Origin: Charina bottae
Lineage: Eukaryota > Chordata > Lepidosauria > Squamata > Charinaidae
Direction: 5' to 3'
Assembly (NCBI GenBank): GCA_023362775.1
Contig: JALMGJ010000006.1
Coordinates: 18,849,501-18,913,500, forward strand
Length of the DNA: 64,000 nt
The position numbers were made by a program, and so were the translations under genes. Positions 11,131 to 20,356 of the stretch are shown here, piece by piece. The notes under the pieces are model-generated. The model was not told where the DNA came from and searched no databases. It was given only the letters and a program-made list of their open reading frames with translations. Numbering within the stretch: position 1 is the first letter of the stretch; each line of letters opens with the position of its first letter.

Positions 11131-14100
11131 CTAGAAAGAATATGGAAACAAACCCAGCTTGGTAATTAACTCATTGTGCCTACTGGCAACTAGAGGCTTG
11201 GTTAAGATATCAGCCAACATTAATTTAGTATCACAGTATTTCAAAATAACCTTTTTCTTGGCTAGAAAATCTTTAACAAGATGAAAACGCACATCAATGT
11301 GCTTTGTGCGATTTTTGGAACTTTCAGATAAAGCCAAATGAATACAGGCTTGATTGTCTTCATGAATTGTGACAGGCTGGCTTAAAATGACTCCAATGTC
11401 TTGCAACAATTGTGTAAACCAAATTACTTCATTGCACATTTGTGCTAAAGCATAAAATTCAGCTTCAGCTGTGCTAATGGCTACTACAGTCTGCTTTCTG
11501 GAAAACCATGCAATAGTGGACTTTGCAAATTGAATTACACTTCTAGAAGTAGACTTTCTATCACTGAGATCTCCAGCCCAATCTGAATCACACCAGCATT
11601 CTAACTTTTCCTCTGTGTCTGTAGCAGACAACCTTAAGCAAAAATCTTTGGTGCCTTGCAAATAACGAAACAGCCTTTTTAACCCAGACTTTGCAGCAGA
11701 TGTGGGATTTTCTACAAACCTGCTCAAAATGGACACACTGTTAGAAATGTCCGGACGGCTATTGTTTGCAATGTAAAGAAGACTGCCAATGGCTGATCTG
11801 AAACTATCTCCTTCAGATGACTCACCATCCCCCTTCTCCCCCTCCTCTTTTAGAAACTCGGGAAGCATGGGGGAGGAGACAGACTTGCAGTCCTGCATTT
11901 TAAAATCCTCCAGCAGTTTCTTAATTTTACTGCTCTGGCTTATGAGAAAACTGCCATCTTTTTCCCTCTGAATTTCTAATCCTAAGTAATTGTTGACTGC
12001 TCCAAGACATTTCAATGTGAAATTGTTTTTCATACAAACCTCAAGGGAATGCTTCTGTTCATCAGATGAAGTGAGCAGCAACAAATCATCCACATACAAG
12101 CACAAGTACATTACACCTTGCTTATCATTTTTTACATACACACAAGGATCAGCAATTCCCTTTCGAAACCCAAAATTTTGCAAAATATTATCCATTTTAA
12201 TATTCCAACAACGCGCGGCTTGTTTCAATCCATAGATGGATTTCTGCAACTCACACACAAGATGTTTTTCTTTTTCATAACCAGGAGGTTGTTGCATAAA
12301 CAATTTTTCCTCCAAGTCACCATGCAGAAAAGCAGTTTGAATATCATAGTGATAAACAGACAGTTTCTTCATGGCAGCAACCTTTAAAAGCAACCTGATA
12401 GATTCAGCTTTTGTCACTGGAGCAAAAGTTTTGTCATAATCCACATTTTTTCTTTGAGCAAAACCTTTTGCTACCAACCTTGCTTTGTACTTCTGAATTT
12501 TGCCATCAGAATCTTTTTTCAGTTTGAACACCCACCTACAACCTAAAACCTTCTGATTGGGAGGCAAACTTACTAGTTTCCAAGTTTTATTTTCCTTTAA
12601 GGAATCCAACTCTTGCTGCATGGCTTCATGCCAACACTTAGCTATTTCAGCTGGCATTTCTTTAATTTCTTCCAGAGACTCAGGCTTTGTGTGAACGTGA
12701 AAAGCCTTCACAACATCTACTTGATAACGATCAGGAGGAACTCCCTTATTAATCCTTTCAGACCTGCGAGGTAGGACAGGACTTACACTCTGTTTCCCAC
12801 CATTGTCCTCAGAAACCTCTGACTTTCCAGACAAGTCAGCTTCCTGATCATTGACTTCACTAGGTGATTCCTGCAAATCACCATCAGCAAGACTTTGCTG
12901 CTCCCCCATGGATAAATCAACTGAAGAACTAGAGTTTATTTTATCCCAATTCTGCTCAGCAAAAGAAGCACTTTTACTAATTATCAGTTGATTATCCAGT
13001 ATGAACCTGTAGCTTCTCTGACTCTGTTCATACCCTACAAAGATTGCTTTCTTTGTTCTGGAAGCCCCCTTGCGCCTCAGCTGTTTGGGAATGTGCACCC
13101 AAGCTGTGCTTCCAAACACTCTGAGGTGGCTTACTTTAGGCTTGACACCATAGAACAAATGAAAAGGCACATCGTGTATTGCACTGCTAAACAGCCTGTT
13201 CTGAACATAACACGCTGTATTAACAGCTTCTCCCCAATACCTAAAAGGCAAACTAGCATCCTTCAGCAAACACATCATTGCTTCCTGCAATGTTCTGCCT
13301 TTCCTCTCTGCAACAGAATTCTGTTCTGGAGTGTAAGGGTTAGCCAAAATGTGTTCTATCCCTTTTTCTAACAAAAAGCTTTTAAACTTTGAGGATAGAT
13401 ACTCTCCACCTCGATCTGATTGCAAAGCAGACACTGGCCTTGGGAATTTTCCATTCGCCCAAGCCACAAAAGCCTTAAATTTATCAAAGACCTCATCTTT
13501 GTGTTTTAGCAAATAAATGAATGTGTACCTGGAAAAATCATCTATGAAGGTCAAAATGTACCTTGCTCCCCCAAGACTAGGAGAAAATGGGCCTATTACA
13601 TCAGAATGAATGATCTCTAGAGGCCTAGAGGTGGACCTATCAGAAAACTTCTTCACAGGAGCTCTAGTAGTCTTATTCTCCTTGCAAACTGCACAGTCTA
13701 GATATTTATCACAAGGTTTCAATTTTAAATCAGCAGAATAACTAGGCATTTGAGAAATGTATTTAAAATTAGCATGAGCAAATCTCCTATGCATTAAATG
13801 GATGCACTGATCGTGCAAGGGCTTATTCTCAAAAACAGCCTTAGCAGTTTGCTGCTTTTCAGCATTTTGTACAATGTACAGAGAATCTTTCTGCAAACAC
13901 TTTGCAACCATTTTGCCATTCTTTCTAATTTCACAACCCTCTTTCTTAAAAGTTACTACATAACCTGAGGCTACTAGCTGCCCCACAGACAAGAGATTGC
14001 TTTGAAAATTAGGCACAAACAAAACATTTTTAACAGTTTCCCCCAAACATGGAAGATTGATCTCACCTTCACCCACGATCTTGGATACAGATCCATCTGC

Positions 14101-15000
14101 TAAGGAAACTTTTTGTTTGTTAGTTTTAGACAAAGACAGAAAGGAATCTTTATTGTGACATATATGAGAATTGGCTCCGCTGTCAAGAACCCACAAATCT
14201 TTATTATCAGAGTTCTCAACAACTGTTGCATGAAGAATCTTCTTTCCAGAAGTCTCTTCTTTCTTCTTTGAAGTCTTCTTCTTTTGAACACAGTCCTTTT
14301 TCAGATGAGCAGGGGATCCACAGGTAAAGCATCGCCTGCTGGATAATGCAGAAGCTTGGAATTCAGAGCTCTTCCGCTCCCTCTGCTGGCCACGAGAAGA
14401 CTTTATTGTAGAAATGGAGGCAGCTTTATCTTGTCTCTTCTCCCACTCAGCAAGCAGTCGGGTAGACACGAACGATGGAGATAGATCAGCTTCTGGGATT
14501 CCCTCCATGGAGCAAATTAAAGTGTCCCAGGACTCATTCAATGAAGAAAGCATAATGTAGGCTTTCATCAGGGGGGTAAATTCCATCCCACGTTCCTGAA
14601 GTTCCACAAAATAACTCTGAAGCTTGTGGAGATGATCAGGCAAATTTCCATTCTCAGGCAAGTGAGCCTTGAACAGTTTTTTTGTTAAAATAACCTTGCT
14701 GCCTGGACTAGTTTTCACATATAAATCACGCAAATAGTCCCATAAGTCTTTAGAATTTTCTCTGCCTCTCACGTGAATAAGCTGATCATCCTGAACAGCC
14801 AAAATAATTGAGGCTTTGCATTTCTCATCTTTCCTCAACCAGGCTTGATCTGGATTCTGAGGAATTTGTTCAGAAATTGCAGACCATAAATTTTCTCTCC
14901 TCAAGAAACTTTCCATTTTCAAAGACCAGTTCAAAAAATTAGAATTAGAAAGCCTTTCCAGGAGCATACCTTGAAAATTTGAAGCTCCAGCAGCAGCCAT
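11131..15000 (-). CDS. Copia gag-pol polyprotein, intact, 1289 aa
   Basis: One uninterrupted frame encodes all functions needed for copying and integration. Residues about 15-190 form the copia-type Gag region. A zinc knuckle CX2CX4HX4C sits at C224, C227, H232 and C237 and should bind RNA. The aspartic protease motif is DSGA at 273-276. The integrase has an HHCC zinc-binding region (candidates H404/H409 and C436/C439) and a complete DD35E triad: D467, D529, E565. Reverse transcriptase occupies about 805-1045, with a catalytic aspartate at 886 and the YVDD box at 969-972. RNase H follows, with D1138/D1140, E1179 and D1215, and the conserved ADILTK at 1263-1268. The start is the ATG at 14998-15000, about 220 bp inside the 5' LTR. 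No frameshift separates gag from pol, as is usual for copia. All catalytic residues checked are present, so enzymatic activity is plausible but untested. Confidence 0.95.
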   Translation of the reverse strand: MAAAGASNFQGMLLERLSNSNFLNWSLKMESFLRRENLWSAISEQIPQNPDQAWLRKDEKCKASIILAVQDDQLIHVRGRENSKDLWDYLRDLYVKTSPGSKVILTKKLFKAHLPENGNLPDHLHKLQSYFVELQERGMEFTPLMKAYIMLSSLNESWDTLICSMEGIPEADLSPSFVSTRLLAEWEKRQDKAASISTIKSSRGQQRERKSSEFQASALSSRRCFTCGSPAHLKKDCVQKKKTSKKKEETSGKKILHATVVENSDNKDLWVLDSGANSHICHNKDSFLSLSKTNKQKVSLADGSVSKIVGEGEINLPCLGETVKNVLFVPNFQSNLLSVGQLVASGYVVTFKKEGCEIRKNGKMVAKCLQKDSLYIVQNAEKQQTAKAVFENKPLHDQCIHLMHRRFAHANFKYISQMPSYSADLKLKPCDKYLDCAVCKENKTTRAPVKKFSDRSTSRPLEIIHSDVIGPFSPSLGGARYILTFIDDFSRYTFIYLLKHKDEVFDKFKAFVAWANGKFPRPVSALQSDRGGEYLSSKFKSFLLEKGIEHILANPYTPEQNSVAERKGRTLQEAMMCLLKDASLPFRYWGEAVNTACYVQNRLFSSAIHDVPFHLFYGVKPKVSHLRVFGSTAWVHIPKQLRRKGASRTKKAIFVGYEQSQRSYRFILDNQLIISKSASFAEQNWDKINSSSSVDLSMGEQQSLADGDLQESPSEVNDQEADLSGKSEVSEDNGGKQSVSPVLPRRSERINKGVPPDRYQVDVVKAFHVHTKPESLEEIKEMPAEIAKCWHEAMQQELDSLKENKTWKLVSLPPNQKVLGCRWVFKLKKDSDGKIQKYKARLVAKGFAQRKNVDYDKTFAPVTKAESIRLLLKVAAMKKLSVYHYDIQTAFLHGDLEEKLFMQQPPGYEKEKHLVCELQKSIYGLKQAARCWNIKMDNILQNFGFRKGIADPCVYVKNDKQGVMYLCLYVDDLLLLTSSDEQKHSLEVCMKNNFTLKCLGAVNNYLGLEIQREKDGSFLISQSSKIKKLLEDFKMQDCKSVSSPMLPEFLKEEGEKGDGESSEGDSFRSAIGSLLYIANNSRPDISNSVSILSRFVENPTSAAKSGLKRLFRYLQGTKDFCLRLSATDTEEKLECWCDSDWAGDLSDRKSTSRSVIQFAKSTIAWFSRKQTVVAISTAEAEFYALAQMCNEVIWFTQLLQDIGVILSQPVTIHEDNQACIHLALSESSKNRTKHIDVRFHLVKDFLAKKKVILKYCDTKLMLADILTKPLVASRHNELITKLGLFPYSF

Positions 15001-15222
15001 GGCTCCTTCTCTCCCCTGTTGTAGTAATCAAAAAAACACCACGAGGGAGGCTTGCAAACACGAGGCAAAACTCCGCCTCCAATGGAAACTTCCTGTAACT
15101 GCCGGCAAGTTTCAAAAAAACAAAGAAGCCTCTCCAGATGTAGATTGAATCAGTTCAGCTCTTCTCTTTTTATTTCCATAAGTTTTGTCTCTGATCCAGA
15201 AGCAGTTGCTGGGCACAGAACC
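15001..15222 (-). other. Copia leader with candidate primer-binding region
   Basis: This is the untranslated leader between the 5' LTR and the gag-pol start codon. Immediately after the LTR the minus strand reads GGTTCTGTGCCCAGCAACT. This does not look like the initiator-methionine sequence TGGTATCAGAGC common in plant copia elements, although ATCAGAGAC occurs about 25 bp further in. The priming tRNA is therefore unassigned. Confidence 0.6.
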
Positions 15223-15706
15223 TTTTGTATTTTTATAAAATTTGTGATCAGAGTTATGGAAAAACCAAGAGATAAGTTTGTAGCAAAAATGTTGCTTTAT
15301 TTAAAAACAAAAACAGGAACAAACCTTGAATCTTCTTCTTTAGCCAAAGCATGGCATGGTTGATTAGCATAGCCATTTACATTTTGAGAGCAGAGAGCAG
15401 AGTGCAGAGAGCGAACAAAGGACAAAAGGCATTTACATTTTTAAACCTTAACTTGATCAGTATCTGAGTGGACAGGATCCAGCATGTGACCAAAACACCT
15501 AGGCAACAGATTCCCAATATGGGCAAAGCTCTAACAGCTAATTCTGATTGGTCAGAACTCACAGACTGGCCGGCACCTGGGCAAATTAACATTCCTGAGT
15601 GGGGGTGAACATGTGCTCCTGAGCCCAAACAGGAAAAAAGTTTTTGAGGCCTGGCTTTTTAAAAACTCAGCCACATATTCTACAGACATAAAAAATATAT
15701 GCAACA
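15223..15706 (-). repeat. Copia 5' LTR
   Basis: This is the upstream LTR in element orientation and should carry the promoter. It matches the 3' LTR at 483 of 484 positions. The polyadenylation signal lies at 15296-15301 (minus). A TTTTTAAAAAG stretch about 45 bp from its start is a possible weak TATA-like element. Beyond its outer edge is the second CTTCA target duplication. Confidence 0.95.
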
Positions 15707-16112
15707 CTTCAGAATAAACCAAAGCATTTACATATCTCCACAGTACACACAAAGCATTTTTCGTAAAGAAATCAGACAGCCCAACTGCCGATAGATGACA
15801 TTTTGTGAACGTATTCTGTTCTTTGCAGCCATCGTCTTTCTTTTTTGCACTTCTCTAACAAACAGAAAAAATATTGGAGGCTTTGTTTGTAAAGGGCACT
15901 TTGTGCTGTAAGTCTGAGAGAGCGACGCTATCATTTATTGTTAAAAGAGGAGATTGAGCTAATAGATTCCCCCTGCAGAAGAATTAAAAGGATTAATAAT
16001 AACCTCCAATGGCATCTTGGAGGGGTTTTCCTCTTTCAAATTCAGTTAAGCAAAAAGGAATTCCTGAAGAAAAGTATTTGGGGAGGAAAGGCTTAATCTT
16101 CCTAATGTCTGA

Positions 16113-16377
16113 TTGTTGTTGTTGTTCAGTCGTTTAGTCATGTCCGACTCTTCGTGACCTCATGGACCATAGCACGCCAGGCCTTCCTGTCCTCCACTGT
16201 CTCCCGGAGTTTACTCAAATTCATGTTCGTTACATCAGTGATGCTATCTAACCATCTCATCCTCTGCCGTCCCCTTCTCCTTTTGCCTTCAGTCTTTCCC
16301 AGCATCAGGGTCTTTTCCAGTGAGTCCTCTCTTCACATTAGATGGCCAAAGTATTTGAGCTTCAGCTTCAGTATCTG
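16113..16377 (-). mobile_element. BovB 3' fragment with target duplication
   Basis: A severely 5'-truncated BovB copy includes the 3' tail and the last roughly 85 codons. It closely resembles the right-hand half of the copy at 9386. A perfect 12-bp duplication, CCTAATGTCTGA, flanks it (16101-16112 and 16378-16389). The duplication shows it is an independent insertion and not a fragment split by later rearrangement. Confidence 0.88.
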
Positions 16378-16394
16378 CCTAATGTCTGAACAGG

Positions 16395-16757
16395 GATGCT
16401 AATGGGTGTTTTGAATCCAAATATTTTAAAACAGTAAAATATTGCTGGAGAGGATGTGTTGTACTCTTTTTGTTTCCTTCCTAGGGTTTTTATTGTCTCT
16501 TTTCAATGGCGTGTAAATGTGGTTTATCTCTATGTGTCTATTGATGGCTGATTTGTCTGAATGACAAGCTTCCAGGAATTCACTAGCATTTTTGGATTTG
16601 GCTTGAAGATGCTAATAGTTTCCCAGTTGAAACTGTGGTTGAGTCTGTCCATGTGTTGTGAGATTAAGGAGTTTTCATCATGTCTTCTGACTGCTAGTTG
16701 GTGTTCATGGATGCACTCTGCTTGTTTTCTGCCTGTCTGTCCTATATAGTGGCTGTT
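16395..16757 (-). pseudogene. Penelope-like element, GIY-YIG endonuclease fragment
   Basis: Read on the minus strand from about 16755 down to 16540, the translation contains HYIGQTGRKQAECIHEHQ, then RRHDENSLISQH and FNWETISI. This is the YIG half of a GIY-YIG endonuclease domain in the form found at the C-terminus of Penelope-like retroelements. A one-base shift near 16610 moves the continuation (NASEFLEA) into another frame, so it is a pseudogene. The catalytic tyrosine context, arginine and EH are visible. The reverse transcriptase part is absent. An RTE insertion cuts it on the right. Confidence 0.75.
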
Positions 16758-17635
16758 TTTTTTTTTTGTTTATTCGTTCAGTCGTTTCCGACTCTTCGTG
16801 ACTTCATGGACCAGTCCACGCCAGAGCTTTCTGTCGGCCGTCACCATCCCCAACTCCCCAATGGTTGAGTCCGTCACCTCCAGAATACCATCCATCCATC
16901 TTGCCCTTGGTTGGCCCCTCTTCCTTTTGCCTTCCACTTTCCCTAGCATCAGCTTCTTCTCCAGGGTATCCTGTCTTCTCATTATGTGGCCAAAGTACTT
17001 CAGTTTTGCCTTTAATATCATTCCCTCAAGTGAGCAGTCTGGCTTGATTTCCTGGAGTATGGACTGGTTTGATCTTCTTGCAGTCCAAGGCACTCTCAGA
17101 ATTTTCCTCCAACACCACAGTTCAAAAGCATCTATCTTCCTTCGCTCAGCCTTCCTTATGGTCCAGCTCTCGCAGCCATAGGTTACTACAGGGAATACCA
17201 TTGCTTTAACTATGCGGACCTTTGTTGTCAGTGTGATGTCTCTGCTCTTAACTATTTTATCAAGATTTGCCATTGCTCTCCTCCCAAGAAGTAGACGTCT
17301 TCTGATTTCCTGGCTGCAGTCAGCGTCTGCAGTAATCTTTGCGCCTAGAAATACAAAGTCTGTCACTGCCTCCACTTTTTCTCCCTCTATTTGCCAGTCA
17401 TCAATCAAGCTCGTTGCCATAATCTTGGGTTTTTTGAGGTTTAACTGCAACCCAGCTTTTGCACTTTCTTCTTTCACCTTCGTCATAAGGTTCCTCAACT
17501 CCTCCTCACTTTCAGCCATCAAAGTGGTATCATCTGCATATCTGAGATTGTTAATGTTTCTTCCAGCGATTTTAACTCCAGCCTTGGATTCCTCAAGCCC
17601 AGCATGTCGCATGATGTGTTCTGCGTACAGGTTGA
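16758..17635 (-). mobile_element. RTE-clade LINE (BovB-related, second lineage) with open 280-codon frame
   Basis: The minus frame 17612-16770 is open for 280 codons and collinear with the BovB copy at 9386: YADD at 25-28, GCESWTIRKAERR and PWTARRSNQ. It differs at many residues (for example GRNINN for ARKNINN, and a diverged C-terminus with KRLNE in place of TRLND). It is therefore a separate lineage rather than another copy of the first. It is 5'-truncated. A perfect 12-bp duplication, ATAGTGGCTGTT, flanks it (16746-16757 and 17636-17647), and it landed inside a Penelope-like fragment. Confidence 0.87.
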
Positions 17636-17647
17636 ATAGTGGCTGTT

Positions 17648-17775
17648 ACACTACTGTATATACCCAGGCAGAAAACCCCACATTCACTTGCATTGATGAT
17701 GTTACCTAATTGGATAATGAAACATCTGCAAGCAAACAACCAAACTCGGAGAGCACCAAGAACTGCACAGTTCAA
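17648..17775 (+). mobile_element. Penelope-like element 3'-end fragment
   Basis: The segment 'gatgatgttacctaattgg' followed by 'aaacatctgcaagcaaac' and 'agagcaccaagaact' recurs at 50500-50572 and, reversed, at 29239-29330. At 29239-29600 it directly follows a reading frame in element orientation, so I read it as the untranslated 3' end of a Penelope-like element. Here it points the opposite way to the GIY-YIG fragment on its left. Confidence 0.55.
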
Positions 17776-20235
17776 CCCTGAGCTACAGATATTCTCTTCT
17801 ATTGGAATACATATATGTGGTAAGAAGGGATTATCAGAAAATGGAATTGCTTTTCCCCAGGGAATGCTTTTCCTGGTACATCTCAACTATATGTTTTTCT
17901 CCATCGATTGTTGTATTCTTCCAGTCTTGCCCACCTTAATGAATGTTCTGCAGTAAGAAAAAAAGATGGAAAAAGTGGGAGAAGCACAAGGAGAGATTGT
18001 AAAGTATACATTATGTGGTTTTCAAAGTTGATGTGTGTTTGCTGTAAATACTGATAGCCTGTTTTTTGTACCAAGAGTTCCCCAGTTGACTGGGAATTCT
18101 TGGAACTACAGTAACCAAACATCTAGAGGTCACTAGATTGGGGAAGGATGCACAAAAAAAGCCAAAGCATAATAAAAAATAAAACCACATTACAACTTAG
18201 TATGAAGTATGAATCCACTTGAAATATCATGTGAGAACCACATCATCAAATGAAAATACCCATCAAATGACAGCCAGATATGGCCTCCACACTCTTGTGG
18301 AATAGAAGAGTTAGCACAATATAGTATCTCCTGTCAGTAGCCTCTGATGTTCAAAGAAATAGGGAAATAATAACTCCCTGCAGCCAAAATCAGCTTTATT
18401 AGACTATTTAGCATAGTTTTTCTTATTCATTTTTCATAATTTGGTCCAGTTCAATGCAAACGATTCTTAATCTATGTCTGAGGCTACTGGCTGAGGTGGC
18501 CATCTGTGCTGATGGATTTGAATAAGATCTAATGTGAGGACAATAAATAAGAGTGTCTAGAAGAAAGATAGGCAAAGTTCTGGGGTTAATCAGACCTGTG
18601 GCCTTTCCAGCAGACCGCCTGGATAATGAAATAAATCTGTTTGATCCTAACCAAGATAGGCTTGAATACAAATCTCCTGGGGAAGAGACATAATGCATTA
18701 TTTCCAAACTTCTTCCAGCCAATATTCATGCTTTCACTTAAAAGAAAAGTAGCTAACTTCAAGGCTGCTGGTACTTTAAAATTTGCTTTTTCAGGATCAG
18801 GAAAAAATGATACAAAAATGCCCCCTTGCTCCTCAGGGTCTGGAAAAGACCATTCCTTTCTGAGCCTCATCCACACATTGCAGCTCAACCCAACTGTGTC
18901 CACAACCCAAAGTTCCCCCCAGTCTAATTCACCAAGTTATAGAAATGCTGGGTTGAAATAAATGGAAGATTCTTTGGTTTACTCTCTGCTTTCTGCTAGA
19001 AGGGAGAGCATTAAGAGTAGAGATAAGTCCTCTCCTAACCCTAAATTTTTTTTTTAAAAAAAGCTTGATTTGCTTGAATCACCATGCAAAACCTGGAGGG
19101 GGGTGACATTAGGAATACTGTAGAGGTGAACCACTCTCCTTCCCAGTTCCTATAACATTAGCTCAGAAAGAGACAGAAGTAATGTTTCTGCATGACATTC
19201 GCCCAGCTGAACCCTTAGCAGGAAGGGAAAGAGGCTAGTTTAAGCCCAGGAGGCAGGGTAAGGCTCCTGTCAATAGGAAAATGGCCCGTCTACAAACCCT
19301 GCAGAACTTTAATATTTCCAACAGAAAGGCTGCCTTCAGTGCAATTTCAGATACATCATAACTGAGCTGGAAATAATAAATAAATGCCTGAGATCACACA
19401 GTTCTGGAGCAATGCAAAGACCCATGTGGAAGTCTTTGTGACATTGTGACAACTTGTGACATGGGGAAAAACTACACTTTCTAAGGCCGCCTGATTATTT
19501 CTTCCATCAAAGATGGCAAGGAAAACCTTTGTCCTTATCGTCAAAATACCAGTGCTACTGCTACTAGAGCTAAGGAAGTGCTATGCTGTTCAAAGATAAA
19601 ATGGAGGAACAGATGGCTTGGATGGGAGAAGGGAAGATGCACATGTGAGAAGAGAGTGGAGTTAGTACTTATTTACATAATGAATATTTAAACCATAGCA
19701 TTCATTGCCATTCTGAATTTACCTGGGAGGGTGAGAAATAAGTCAGAAATTCTTCTCAGATGTGAGTTGTCTCCAAGCTAGAAAAGAATTCAAAGGATTT
19801 GCAATGTGATCCTCACTGAAGCATCACATGCTTACAGAATGTGTATCTAGGCCCACCAACCTTGACTGGCATTTTTAATTAACTGAGCTGGTATTTCTAT
19901 TGGACCAATTCCTGATTTCACACTGTTTCAAGCAAGAAGGCACAGATCCTGAACATAAGGAAAAGAGATCAGTTTGGGAGCTTATTATATAGGCTACACA
20001 AGGAATGTGGAGCAAGGAATGTTAGTTTAGCCCAAATGTGTATTCAGGATTATGAGAGTCTGGTCATGAAGAATGATGAATAAATTGAGAATGTCACCAG
20101 TAGCAGTGTTTACAATATCATATTGTGTGATATAATATCATTTGTATGAACAGTGCAGAAAATTAAAGAATTCTTGGTGAGCAATGGGGAAAAATTAGAA
20201 AGTACATCCTTGATAAATGTGTAAATTGGATCATG
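17776..20235. other. Unassigned DNA
   Basis: No gene is supported. A decayed palindrome around 18064-18125 ('gttccccagttgactgggaa') resembles the inverted-repeat elements elsewhere in the window. Open frames at 18586-18961 on both strands lack motifs. Confidence 0.45.
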
Positions 20236-20355
20236 GGAAGGAAGGGAGGTAGGGAGGTAGGGAGGTAGGGAGGTAGGGAGGTAGGGAGGTAGGGAGGTAG
20301 GAAGGAAGGAAGGAAGGAAGGAAGGAAGGAAGGAAGGAAGGAAGGAAGGAAGGAT
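20236..20355. repeat. Compound GGTAGGGA / GGAA microsatellite
   Basis: About seven GGGAGGTA-type units are followed by a long GGAA run (GGAAGGAAGGAA). The minus-strand open frame through it is low complexity and not a gene. Confidence 0.95.
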
Positions 20356-20356
20356 T

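Larger units (their letters stand above)
10630..15706 (-). mobile_element. Complete Ty1/copia LTR retrotransposon
   Basis: A 5077-bp element on the minus strand is bounded by two 484-bp direct repeats (10630-11113 and 15223-15706). Perfect 5-bp target duplications, CTTCA, flank it at 10625-10629 and 15707-15711. Between the LTRs lie a polypurine tract and a single gag-pol frame whose domain order (protease, integrase, reverse transcriptase, RNase H) is diagnostic of Ty1/copia rather than Ty3/gypsy or retroviruses; there is no envelope gene. The LTRs differ at one visible position, so the insertion is recent. Copia elements are known in vertebrates but are uncommon. All parts expected for mobility appear present, apart from a primer-binding site that I could not assign to a tRNA. 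Confidence 0.95.

Noticed and set aside
11131..15000. Endogenous retrovirus interpretation of the LTR element
   Set aside because: Integrase precedes reverse transcriptase, there is no envelope gene, and the motifs are those of copia; it is not a retrovirus.
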